A stretch of DNA of 64,000 nt from Vesta saturnalis. Taxonomy: Eukaryota; Arthropoda; Insecta; Coleoptera; Lampyridae. Location of the stretch: NCBI GenBank assembly GCA_036346205.1, contig JARFJB010001977.1, positions 375,001 to 439,000 of the forward strand, given 5' to 3'. The position numbers and the translations under genes are program-made. This document shows, in pieces, positions 31,754 to 47,055 of the stretch (within the stretch, counting starts at the first letter, position 1; every line of letters begins with the position of its first letter). Under the pieces are notes generated by a model that saw nothing but the letters and a program-made list of their open reading frames with translations, ran no database searches and was not told the origin of the DNA.

Positions 31754-34679
31754 TTTTCCTTTATTTTGGGAAAAGTCATTTTCAAATGCTTCTAATGCTA
31801 TAGGAGTTACCTGTACGACTAGATTGAAAGGTTTTTTTAAATACTTAAAACTTTCATTCTAATAGTCCTTTTCTATTAAAAGTAAATCAGTTTTGCTGCG
31901 TAAAATATCTTCCACAGATAATTAATTCTTCGCATTGTTTGCAATGAAATTGTTTTTGTGTTTTGTAAACAACATACTCGATGTATTTATTTTTCTATTT
32001 ATGGAATTAGCTAAAGTATTTATATTTTTGTTAACGCGCTAATGGGGTTAAATCTTTATTTCAAAATACCATTTGCACCCAGGTAAAGGCATAACCATTT
32101 GTTAACCGGATTGTTAATCCAGGAACAATACAATTTTTCCGTGAAAATAGCTGTAAATAGTAAAGCGCCTTATTTTATTAATAGAACATACAACTTAATA
32201 AATCGATTCTCGTTATTACATATAATAATATGAATTCCTTGTTCACTTTAACAATTGAAAAATTTCGACAAAAAAATTACAATTGTGAAATACAAGAAAA
32301 ATACTTTTTATTTTAATAATTAAGAGTCATTTTGATCTTTCATCATATTAATTACACGAAAACTTGAAATTCATGTATTGTCTTACTCCATAAAAACAAT
32401 AAATTATTTTATATGCTGCTTTTTACAAGAGAAGCGATTTTATAAATATCCACACAATGCAATTCTACCTAAGTTACCTATTTAAAGAGCGATTATGTTG
32501 TGTACGGAACAACCAAATTAAATAACAAACTAAAACGACCATTCCTTTGTAAAATTCTAAATATAATACGTTGCTATATAAACAAACGTCATAAATCAAA
32601 ACAGTATTCTCTCCAGTGGGTAATCGCGGAGATTATGTGACAACGCGGTGTCAACAGCAATGAAGAAATTTGTGGAAAACGGTTCAATTCTAAAATGAAT
32701 TAGTTTGGTTAGTCGAGTACTAGAGGGCCGATACTAGCGCCCCAAAGCGGTCGGCTAACTTTGGCGTATACTATATTTAATACGGACATTGCCTCTCTTC
32801 CTATTATACACTCTTTGGTATTACCCTCGTTATTTTACCACCAGCCAACTATTATATACACAGTTGTAATAACTGTATAAAATTTCGTTACTATCTGCCG
32901 CTCGACAGGTCCGGATTTTACAATTTTAAATTTATTTTTAAAATAAATGAAATTTCCCGTTATATCGCAATATAAATTAGGATCAGTTCTTTTGAGTGTA
33001 TAAACATCTCGCTAACCATATTTTTACAAAAAACGTAAAGAGAAACTCGGCATGACGACCTCCGCTCCACTCCGTATACAAAGGATCATTGGCACTTCCT
33101 GTTCTTTGTGTTTATTTTACCTGGAGTGCTGAGTTAATTTTTTACTTATCGTTTTATGTTAGTTGTAATAGTATTAAGGGTAAGTACTTAGATTTTATAA
33201 ACCAAATAGGAATAATATACGAGGGATGTCCGGTTACTAAGGTACATTTGTGAATAGTGGACAGACTACTTTATGTATAGAAATCACATATGCAATAGGT
33301 GTAACGGGCTCTTCGGTGGTGGCAAGTGAAGCTTGCCCTCAACGAACACCAATACAAAAATTAAACTCGTTTGGAAATAAATGTATTTAGTTTACTTATA
33401 ATTCACGGTATTAGTATTTTATTTCGGTGTCGATACCTGGGCGGTTTGTGGACAGCGACGGAACGTATACGGTTTCCAAACGGCTGCTTCAGGTGTCTCA
33501 GTAGAAGATAATATTCAGGGTCTTATCCTGTGGTAGAAGATGTACGTAAAACAAAGTTAAGGCGCACGGACGGCGGAGACGGAAGTTGGCAAATGTCACA
33601 CTTCCCTTTGACAAACAAAATCCTTCACCAATGATGGATGAAAAATTAATGATTCTCAATACATACGGGCTCTATTAATTTCTTCAAATTTCAATGATTA
33701 CGGTTAAAATAGGAGCGGTGATCAGTACTAAAGCAACTTTTGTACTACTTGTATCAAAACAAATTAAACATGTGCTGATAGAGCGTGTATCTATTAACTT
33801 TAATTATATTAATCAATTTTAAACTACGCTTTACCTCATGCTCATTAATAAAATTCAATTTTCGTCTGTGCACTTAAAATTAATAATCTAGTACTTATTT
33901 TGACAATCCCAAGTTATTTGTCATTAAATAACTGACCAGTTTATATATAGTTTTGACCATTTTCTACCAAAATAAATATTTATTCTACAGAATGTTTTAA
34001 TTAATAATTACAAACAATTTTGTCTAATTATAACTTCAAATTTACAGAAATCGATTGCTTCTTGCACATATGTTAACCGCTGAAATGTATTCTTAAAAAT
34101 AGTATATGGAACACAATGGGAACGTGATTACAATTCCTATCGTAGTTGTACCTGATTCATATGATAGAACTTATTTCAGGTTTAACTATAATTGTTTATA
34201 TCGAAAATATTAGTTAACAATGCAACTTTCCCCGAAATCAATTAATTTATAAGAACGGTGTTAATTATTAACGATGTTATTAATTTACGACTCTTTTAAT
34301 TGTATTTATCGGGTTTTAAATTCTATGTTGAATACTTTAGTTTACTTATCTCTAACTAATGATAATATAAAAGGTTTTGAATGTAATTTTCCATTTAACA
34401 GGTTTGTTTTAATGGAAACTAAATTATTGTTTATCAAGCTTTAATTTCGGAATAATAAAGAGAAAGTTTCTATTTATAATTAACGGAAATCTCTTAACTC
34501 TTTCAAACTTTTCTTCAGCATAAACAATTTTATTCTGAATAGCTAAACATTCACTACCAATCACGGTATAATTATTCATAGTACTTAACGCAAGTGTTAA
34601 CAATATGTAACGGTGAATACTTAATTGATTGACGGACTTAATTACGGTTTTTGTTAGCGGAGTAAAAAGGAAAAAACTA
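31749..34679. other. Spacer, mostly AT-rich; GC-richer patch at 33.28-33.62 kb
   Basis: No coding region recognised. At 33219 the motif TATACGAGGGATGTCCGGT resembles a mariner-type terminus. 33280-33620 is a GC-richer, non-repetitive patch beginning near TGTAACGGGCTCTTCGG with an AATAAA inside. It could be part of an LTR or a UTR, but no partner copy is in the window. Confidence 0.45.
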
Positions 34680-34689
34680 ATCTTCACAT

Positions 34690-37115
34690 AAGTAGCTACT
34701 TTTCAACGTAATCACCGCCAATGGTAAGACACTTATCGTAGCGTAAAAGGTACAATCCAAGTTTCTAAAAAACTGCCTTACTTCATATTGAAATTCGTCG
34801 TCGTTTTCCAACCTTTTGTAAAGGGACGCCGTCAGGTATCCCAATTTTTTACTATTATTAATTACTTGCCTAAAGTTTATTAACAAGACGCCGTCCTTTA
34901 CCAAAATCTTCCTGTCATGATTAATTATTTGCTAAATAAAATACCAGTACTGATATAAAATTCGCGGAATTTATTAAGATAAAGTGACTTGCTAAGTGCA
35001 CAGGTGCAAGCAATTATAAAAATTCGTAGAATTTTTAGTAAAATTTAAACATATTTCATAACGTTGCAAAAAATTGCACAATAATTAATCATGCATTTTC
35101 CCCCCAGACGTAAATCTCAAAAGCGTTTAAAAGTTTGTATACGGAACCTCACCCCCAAAGTTTTGTCACCACCCTTGCGAATTCTTTATACAAACGCGGC
35201 ACGCGCCGCTATCTAGAACTAAAACTCTACCAGAAGAATCCGAACAGAAATCGTGTGCTCTATCGTCGCGCTCGCGCCGACTACTAGCTGTTTAAAACCG
35301 CCAGCCTGTAACCGCCGCCCGAAGCAGACATCGCGACTCCGCGACTTGATATCATCACCGAAGCCAAAGGGTCAGAGTTGCAGAGATCTAACGTGGAACG
35401 TACGTAAGTTGAGATACCTACATCACTATACACCAGGTGAGAGGGATATGCCGGGTTGGAAGCCCGACATGCTGTTTCCTTACTAGACGCCTACACTGTG
35501 GAGTTTTGAGGGTGGTTGCCCCACATTCTATTGACCGCCGGAGATCCTCTTGTTTGGTTTAACGGGTAGTTACTCAAATTACTAACAAAGGAGACCCACC
35601 TACACAAATTTACACTAACACTACAACAAGAACACCTCGACAAACGTACCAGAAACCGCAGAGTATCTGTAATTAAAACCTCGTCGGAAGATTAAGCTGA
35701 ACACCTAGTTTACGCCGTTAATCCAGTGAAATCGAAACATAACCGTAAAAACTAGACGTGTTCCTCAGTACTAAATTATCGCCTGTAATTAAACCGCCGC
35801 CGCCACCATCGAAAAGCGTAAGTTGTACCGTTTGCAATTAATAAGGTTGTAACCTGTAGACCAGAAACTATCCGATAATATATTTCGCGTTCAATAATTA
35901 ATATCATTATTGTTAGACGTGAACGATTGAGTTTAATAGAAAACAAAAGTTTTATATTTTAAACCCGGCATCATAACAAAATTATCTCATTTAAATAAAA
36001 ACCTGTGTACTAATATAATTAATATCGTAAAATAAACAAATAATCCGCAGCTACCGTACAACCTTCAAAACGAAAAGCTTTCATTTATTTAAAAGGGCAA
36101 AATTGAAGTTAAACGTGAATGAGTTTATTTTCATAAGAAAGGCAGGTATAAAACTATATTATTCTCATACGTTTGAAATCCGAGCGCTTTGAAATATCGA
36201 TTATTTCTTTGAAGGCAGAGCACTGAACTCGGCGTCTTCTCTCACGCGTGTTTATAACAGTTGTATCTTGATACCGACTTCTGTAGTTTATACAGGGACT
36301 CATTCAGGTAAAATTATTCATTTTTATTTCGGTAGTTAAAGAAGTAGATTCAAACCAGTCAAAGGACGTAGATTAAAAGTCGAAAACCAACCCTTCTATT
36401 AATGTTACATTGCAGAAACTCCAGAGGGCCACTTAACCCTCCTCCCAGGAGCAACCCGAAAAGGAGAATCCACCTGTAAATATGTTTGTTTATCTTAGTT
36501 AAGTAGTTTAAATTATAAATATTTAAATTTATGAAGAAAGAATAGGAAATAAAGGTATATAAACTTTTTAATCTATTTGTTCAGAGTATTGAGGGCCTTA
36601 ATAACGAACCCTGATCCTTATTTTACAAGTACAAAATTCGACTGAGCTAAATGGGAAAAATGAAAACTATTCATTTTTATTAACCATTTTATACTTTTAC
36701 CCGACAAATGTATTTTTGACGGCCCAATCAAATGAAAATCAGAAGGGGCCAGGTCTCTACTATGGGGCGGATGAACAATAACTTCCCAATTGCCTTTCTG
36801 AAACCGGCCTTCGTCTGAGCTGAGGTGTACATTGTCATGCAACAACCTGATTCCTTTTGTCAACCTTTCTCTTCATTTCTGTCGATTGGCTTGGTGTAGT
36901 TTTTCGAGAGTTTGATAATAAATATCGGTGTTGGTTGTTGTTCTCGGTGGTAAAAGCACTGTGCGCAAAATACTTTGCATATCCCAGAACACAGTTGCCA
37001 TTGTCTTTTTTGCAGACTGCTGAACTTCAAATTCCTTCGGTGTTGGTGAACTCACGTCATCGAGTATTTTTTTTGATTCGAGATTGTGGTGGTGTACCCA
37101 CGCAACGAATAACTC
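34690..37115 (-). pseudogene. mariner transposase, partial, split
   Basis: 37115-36694 reads WVHHHNLESKK (the Asp-containing region before it is damaged), then SPTPKEFEVQQSAKKTMATV, FWDMQSILR, RLLHDNVH (second Asp), HPPHSRDLAPSDFHLIGP (third Asp) and HLSGK. After the insert the frame resumes at 34812 with LENDDEFQYEVRQFFRNLD and CTFY, then shifts by one base to RYDKCLTIGGDYVEK and a stop. The join at the 5-bp duplication gives GKRLEND, exactly what the family has there. The protein differs from the mariner at 17.8-19.7 kb. Inactive. Confidence 0.85.
34818..36693. mobile_element. 1876-bp unidentified insertion inside mariner
   Basis: The borders are set by the CTTTT duplication and the restored mariner frame. 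Its first bases form an imperfect hairpin (GTAAAGGGACGCCGTC at 34818-34833 against GACGCCGTCCTTTAC at 34887-34901). 35190-35560 is clearly GC-richer than its surroundings and may be exon- or promoter-like. No protein domain is recognised in any frame. The insert has no TG...CA ends, so an ordinary solo LTR is not supported. Confidence 0.6.
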
Positions 37116-40641
<3,526 letters not shown>

Positions 40642-40684
40642 GTATATCACATATATAAATAAAACATCATCATTGAAATGTTAA

Positions 40685-42773
40685 CCTTTTCAGGACTAGT
40701 GGTTATCGGATGAAACCACATTTCAATATTTATTTTCCTACTGGTATATTGGGATTTCCATGGTGTTAATGTGTTGCCTAACAACAGATTTAATAAAATA
40801 AACGTGCTGTGCATTCCCACCACAGCTTACCTCAATTTTTTTCTATAAAGGCTTTTTTGATAGTTTTATCTTTTCAGCTAAAAAAGCATGGACTATATCT
40901 GATTTGAAAAAAAGGAGTCATACAGATGTATGCGACCTGATAGAAGAGATTCCCAGTGATACTGAATCCCTGGTGGATAATATTGGTGAGGTAATGAATG
41001 CTGAAATATCTGGAGAAAAAAAAAGTCGCAGATGACATAACTGATTTATTCTACATTGAAAATATGGACTTTGTTTTTGGCGACCGAATAAATGCAGAAA
41101 ATCCGCCAGAGGATAATGCATGTCAGTGGGATAGCAATGACGATATACCCTTAGCAAAAAGGTTTGAAATCCTTTCACCTTCAATTTAGACGACCTCTAC
41201 TGAACATGTAACTAAATTGGAGGAATTCAGACAAGAAACAGGTCCTGACCTTCCAGATCTAATGGAGACTCCTACGGAGATATTTCTACATCTGTTCCCT
41301 GAAAGTGGAGCATATAGCATTTCAAACTAACTTGCATTACATTAAAAAGAACGGTACAGAGAGAAAGTTTACCGCTACAAGTGCTGATGAAATCAAGATT
41401 TTTCTTGGTGTCAATATATTAATGGGCTTGAAGTGGCTGCCTAGTATTAAAGACTGTTGGTCATCTCGGGACGACATATGAGGGATAATTTCATTAGTAG
41501 TGTTATTTCCAGAGTCGCTTTGCTTGGTTGCTTTCGAATGTACAGATGAATAATATTTCTGTAGAGCCAAAAAAAGGACACAAATATCACGACAAACTTT
41601 TTAAAGTAAATCCACTTCTGTCGAAACTTGAGGAGTCATTCCATTCTGTAATGAAACCAAACGAATATCAGGCTGTAGACGAATCCATTATCCGTTTCAA
41701 GGGACGAAGCAACATTCAGGAGTATATGCCCAAAAAGCCCATTAAACGGGGATAGGGGTGCGTGCAGATTGTACCGGATTTATGAGTCAATTTCAAATAT
41801 ATACTGGTAAAGTTGGTTCAGTATCAGAAAAAAATTTGGCCAAAGAGTTGTATCAGATTTACATTAAAGGTGAAGAGGAAAAATGCACAAAATCTTCTTT
41901 GATAACTTCTTCAATACAGTTGAGCTTCAAAGCTAGTTATTGATGTACAAAATTTTTTTATGTGGAACATTGAGACAGAGCCGAAAAAAATTTCCTGGAC
42001 TGAAACCAGATAAGGAGTTACACAGAGGAGAAACAGACTGGCGTGTATCATAAATGGCTTAGGAACTCTCAAGTGAATGGACCGTCGTTGCGAATTGCTA
42101 CTAGGCAATTACCACGATCCTTCTATTGTGGACACGGTTTCCAGAAAAGAAAAGGTTGTTCGGCACAAGAAGTATCCTGTAAAATTATGGTTAAAGATTA
42201 TAATAAACATATGGGCTTTGTAGATAAACTCGACATGCTAAAAAGCCTTTACGAAATCAACAGAAAGTCCACAAATGGTGGCATCGTATATTATTTTATT
42301 TTGTGAACGCGTGCATTGTGAATTCGTATATTTTGTTTTGTGAAAGAAGTTGTGTTTATCGAGGGCTTGTAGGCATACCCGAACGTCCCAAAATGGATAA
42401 GTCTTCTTCAAGTACCTCTACTAATAAATTTAAAAGACTAGTATCATACATCTGCTACAACAACCGACGCCTCTCAGGTGGCGTTTTGCAGTACTACTAA
42501 AAATGTTTATAGAACAATCTAGAAATCTTCCACTTGCAAGGTTGGAGTGTCTGTAAACAAAGATAGAAACTGTTTTGCAACATTTCACATAAAATAAACT
42601 ACTCACATAACTCTTAATTCTTACTGGTTACTGTCAGTGACCATATCCTGTAGGATAATCCCTTTGTTTAAAATTTTTAGAATAGTATTTTTTTTTGTTA
42701 ACTGAAGTATAAAAAAAACAGATTTTACAGTTTTACTTTCAATTTCTCAATAAAAAAGTCCGGCCTCAAAGGG
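40685..42773 (+). mobile_element. piggyBac-like element with TTAA target duplications
   Basis: TTAA at 40681-40684 and 42774-42777. Just inside, the left end reads CCTTTTCAGGACTAG and the right end in reverse reads CCCTTTGAGGCCGGAC, a short imperfect TIR typical of piggyBac. It is 2.09 kb long with transposase remnants on the plus strand. Its ends and protein differ from the element at 2677-4800, so it is a separate family. Confidence 0.87.
40875..42470 (+). pseudogene. piggyBac transposase (PGBD-like), decayed
   Basis: The N-terminal acidic region reads KKAWTISDLKKRSHTDVCDL, then NDDIPLAKRFEILS. The core begins IAFQTNLHYIKKNGTERKFT, then TADEIKIF-type and LGVNILMGLKWLPSI. 41528-41755 reads LSKLEESFHSVMKPNEYQAV followed by DESIIRFKGRSNIQEYMPKK (the DE motif of the first catalytic region) and PIKRG. 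42043-42306 reads KDYNKHMGFVDKLDMLKSLY and EINRKS, the conserved late motif. Stops and frameshifts fall near 41188, 41330, 41480, 41755 and 42300. The C-terminal cysteine-rich domain is not clearly kept. The enzyme would excise at TTAA; this copy is dead. Confidence 0.88.
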
Positions 42774-42777
42774 TTAA

Positions 42778-44639
42778 CACAATTGCTACGTAAATCAAAA
42801 CATTCATTTCAAATTTAATCACTTAGTTTACCCCAAAAGCTGGGAAGCTAGCTAGTGTCAGTATCGGCCTTATTAAAATTATTGTAAATTCGAAATACCA
42901 AAATAACAAAAGATTACGACAAAAATATTTGCGTCCTCTTTGTGTCGCATAACCACACATAATTTCAATACAAATTCATTTACAATCATACTACGAAAAA
43001 ATACGCATGCAATAAGGTTAATCGATACACAAATCAAACGTGAATGTCAAAAGTCAGCGTATTCAAACGTCGGCATATATACCAAAAACATATAATACAC
43101 AGGGATTTATTAAAATTTGTCAACCACTGCAAAACAAAATACACAATTCAAAGGATAGCTATAGGATGGCCTCAACGGCGGCGGCAATATAATCGATGTA
43201 GAAACTCGAGCTCCAAATGTGACTTAACTCGGGAATATTTCTTTTCAATGTGTTATGATTGATCTTACAATTGGTTGTGCGTCACACTATTACTTAAACT
43301 TCCATAATCTTTGATTACTTTACTCTACTATGCACACGTACTAAACATCACTTATTAATTTAAAATAACGAAAGAACGAAAACTTTTTTATTTACAGTGA
43401 AGCCAATACATGATCCACCAATTAAGGGTGTATTTGGAACCAAACTTCCACGGTAACTACTCTAAGCCCCCCGAAATGTGTGTAGACAGTTCACTGCCCC
43501 AAACCAACAAACCTGGTGTGTGCGCGCACCTCGAGCAAAGGTGGGTTCTGCTACTGCGGCATCTCTGACAGAACTAATTATTACCTTATTCAGAATTCGC
43601 CATCTTCTCTTATAACCCTTTCCATCTTACTTAAATCTTAAATAACCAACCATAAGAAGAATTACTTAAAATTTTGGATTGCGCCAGAAACGAAGCAAAC
43701 CCGAAAAACTGAATCGGAAAAATTACATCATCCGTCTAAAATGGTTTTCCAACGGTGCCTCGTGTAGGTGATATGGGTAAGATAACGAACCTCAACTATA
43801 ATGAATTTTAAGCTGACGTATATAAAATACAACTCATTGTTTAAAACCGGAACCTTATCAAAAGAAGCCGTCAATCTAACGGCCTACAATTTAATCTCAC
43901 AAAAGATGTACTATGAGTATATAACGTAATAAATTTTATACTCAACTTAATTTTATAAAAAGTAGTTCCCTTTCATTTGCCAAACTTAAAAATAACACAT
44001 TACAAATAACGAAAACATTTATGTACGCATAAACTAATCAACATGTCTTTCACACTAATCTAGTAAAAGGGGAATTCATCTGTTGATACTATAAACCAAA
44101 TTTTAATTTAAAACTCCAATCAAAACTTGCTAAATAAACCAAATACTTTATTCCATTATCAAAATGTGGTTTCTAAATGTGACTACTGTTACTAAAACAA
44201 TTTCACACATTCTTCAAATACGGAAAGACAAAATAAAACGTTACAATTCAAAAAAACTGTCCAAACATTAAAAAATAGAACAAAACCAACTATCTACCGT
44301 ATGATCCTTAAAATTTATCCACAGGGCGACAAGACAAGCAATCACCCTATCCTCAAACAAATTTTTGTAAAACTAGAAATTATCACAGTTGTTCTACTTG
44401 ATGCTCTGAACAACACATTAAAACTCCCCACCTTCAAGCTAACCGTTTCCTAGAATTCCATTGTCAAGGGCCTTGAATCCTAGAATTCTGTCTGGAAGCT
44501 CTGGAACGAACGCAAAGACCTCTAGTGCCCAGAGTGCTCTCACATGAAAGCTATCATTATAGCTTACTAGTAACAAAATGGCGTCACTTACGGCCCGCCC
44601 GAAAACGACGAAAGACCGCGAAATTCAAAATAGGGAGGC
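42778..44639. other. Spacer without recognisable genes
   Basis: AT-rich, with a GC-richer patch at 43410-43560. The frame at 43044-43262 has no recognisable motif. Confidence 0.5.
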
Positions 44640-46880
44640 GAATTTCCTCTTTTTCGATGCACATATGCTCATTCCTTACAAAAAGTCCTTTTCGGATAGG
44701 TATTCATTTTTGGTGTACGGCGATAAATAAATTGTGGAGCTGTGACAGTTTGGACACAAGAAGGCGGGATATTCGAACTAGAGGTTTCTATTCGTACGCA
44801 TACAGCTTTTTTGGAATAGAATTACTAAATGTGAAACAAGAAGTAGTATTACAAGTAAAGGGGGGCATTCATCCCTTCCCTGCTCTTTGTCCCAAATGTT
44901 TTTTATCCCATGAGAGCCGGCTTATAGTACGTCTTTTTAAGAAAGAATGCACCCACATCTCATCTAAATAACGAGAGTTTTTTCAAAACAGTTTTCAAAA
45001 TTATTTTACGATAAATATTGACAGACCTGCGATCGTTTGTATAATCGCGGGCATCGCGCCAAACAGTCAAATTTGAATCTACCGCCGGTAGCCTGTGGTT
45101 ACGGAAACACTTTGTAAACGCGATTGTTTCTATTTTATTGTTGGTTACTAGCTAAACAGTTACTTCCTTATTACAAGTTGATATAACTACAACTATAGAA
45201 GATTTAAAATAAACTTAGTGTAAATAATCTGGTTTTAAATCTAAGTTGGTGGCATCATCAGGGCTCATTGTTGGTAACCGGTTGTAACCGATTAACGCGA
45301 TAGCAGGCCGTGATCCACGAATGGGTTGAAAGAGATGCGAAGTTGCACTGCGGATTTCTTGTCGTGTTACAAGCGCTGAATGCAGTTATGAGTGCCTTAT
45401 CTTTTATTTGTGATAACATTATCACCCCTAAGGAGGAAATCCATATAAGGAGAGGTTTAAAGAGTATATTAAACAGCGAAGAAATTGCAGTGCATAAATT
45501 ATGCAGGTACATGAACATTTATTTGTTCTTGCTTCTCATTCATAGAGAAAAATAAGATTGCTCTCGTCTTTTGATATGTGTGAAATTGAAACTTAAGCAG
45601 AATAGGACGCTTTTATAGGTTGCTACAAGATTAGCAACATCCAATCAACCATAGGCGATGCAAGGCACACCATCGTGTTCGTCCATGCCATAACTGGATG
45701 CGATCAAAGGAAAAGGAAAATCCGCTTGGAGGAAAATGGCCAAAAACAAGAATCTCGCCCTTATTTTGAACTCTCCATCGTCATCACATGCAGAGGTAAC
45801 CTTTATCAAGTAGATATACGAGTGCCAATAAGAAAATAATTCACTCGATGATCTGAGACGTCAAATGTACAGACGTATAATAGTATCGCGCCGAACTGAG
45901 CGCTCTGCCTTCAACATAATCTGGCAGCTCTCAACATTCATTTCGGACTTATTTGCATGCACCGTAAATTCAGCAGTCCAAAACCGGTCACTTGCTTTCG
46001 ATGGCGCCTTTAACAAACTAATGCCACAAAAATAAGGATTGCGCGTTTTGGCCAATAGACTAGTACCTACTCCTGAACCAGAAGATTTGCTGAATTCTAT
46101 TTCATGAGGATGCAAGACCAACTGTTCCAGTGGGCTATGCCAGTGTAAGAAGTATGTTTGTTGTGCTCGCAAAAGATGAAGACGATAATGATTAATGATT
46201 GGTAAAGTTATACATAAAACGACTTTAAAATTGTAGTTATTCCGATGACCGTTTGTTAATGTTTACTTCTCTTTTCTCTTAGAGGTAGTGAAACCGTTGA
46301 ACCTTATTTTAATTTTCAGTCTCCTTTTACATTGATTTTTGTTTCATGGTATAAATTCACAAATAGACAACGCGCGAATAATGCATTATGTTAAAAAAAA
46401 CGTTGAAAGGATCATTATCTCAGTTTTACCAAAAGTAGCCACACCAAGGTACTAGAAAAACAGGTTCGAGTGGAAAAAAGCTGAAATTGACTGTTTGGCG
46501 CAATGCTCCACAATACATACAGACAATCGCAGTTTTGTCAATATTTATTTTAGAAAAAGTTTGTAAACTGTTTTTGAAATCTCTCGTTATATACGATGAG
46601 ATGTGGTGCATTATTTCTTAACATAACGCACTGTAAGCCGCCCCTCATGGAATAAAAAAAGTTAATATACCACCTTTGGGCTGAGTGGTGGGGAAGAGCG
46701 GATGCCACCCTTAACTTTTAAAACCCCTTCTCATTTGTCAATTAGTAATTCTGTTCCAGAAAATCCGTAGAAAGTAAAAAGTAACAGTTCGAACGCTTTG
46801 TGCCCGCCAACGTGTGTTCAAATTGTCATAGCTCCGTCATTTTTCGTCGTACGCCTGAAGTCTACATATGCATGAAATGG
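44640..46880 (+). mobile_element. Element with about 400-bp inverted repeats and a cysteine-rich protein remnant
   Basis: The arm at 44640-45075, read in reverse, matches 46482-46880. Shared blocks are ACTGTTTGGCGC, TGTCAATATTTAT, CTCTCGTTAT, GATGAGATGTGG, TAGTAATTCT, CCGCC and ATAAAAAA, in the same order over about 400 bp with frequent substitutions and small gaps. Between the arms lies a remnant of a transposon-associated protein on the plus strand. The 148-codon frame at 44525-44971 lies mostly in the left arm and is not a gene. Target duplications were not found, so the outer limits are approximate. Confidence 0.65.
45600..46190 (+). pseudogene. Transposon-associated protein with GCD motif and Cys-rich C terminus, fragment
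   Basis: 45670-45830 reads IVFVHAITGCD, then after a frame change KGKSAWRKMAKNKNLALIL. This matches the recurring pattern HAxTGCDTTSA...KGK...L.KN..L in uncharacterised animal proteins that occur in many copies per genome. 45950-46180 reads FDGAFNKLMPQK, then VPTPEPEDLLNSIS and after a stop GCKTNCSSGLCQCKKYVCCA, the C-terminal CXC-like cysteine cluster of the same family. I know the pattern but not the family's transposon class. Function is unknown; this copy is broken by stops. The frame 45310-45555 just upstream might be an earlier part but is not recognisable. Confidence 0.55.
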
Positions 46881-47055
46881 TTTTTCTGTACCAAATGCAG
46901 ATTTCCATGATTCCAGGATTCAAGACCCTGGAAGCCGGCGCTTTAAATGTGGGGAGTTCTGATATGTTCTTCAGTATATCAATTAGAGCAACGGTGACAA
47001 TTTCTAGCTTGACAAAAAACTTAAATTTAATGGCCTGTTATAATTTAAACTAATA

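Larger units (their letters stand above)
34680..37115 (-). mobile_element. mariner element (second family), interrupted
   Basis: Middle and C-terminal transposase parts on the minus strand at 37115-36694 and 34812-34680, separated by a 1876-bp insert with CTTTT at both borders (34813-34817 and 36694-36698). The N-terminal third is absent, and the termini were not identified with certainty. One candidate terminus lies near 33219. Confidence 0.75.

Noticed and set aside
33280..33620. Possible LTR (starts near TGTAACGGGC)
   Set aside because: No second copy, no primer-binding site and no coding region of an LTR element nearby.
44525..44971. 148-codon plus frame considered as a gene
   Set aside because: It has no ATG at its start and coincides with the left inverted arm, whose partner at 46.5-46.9 kb is not open in the same way.
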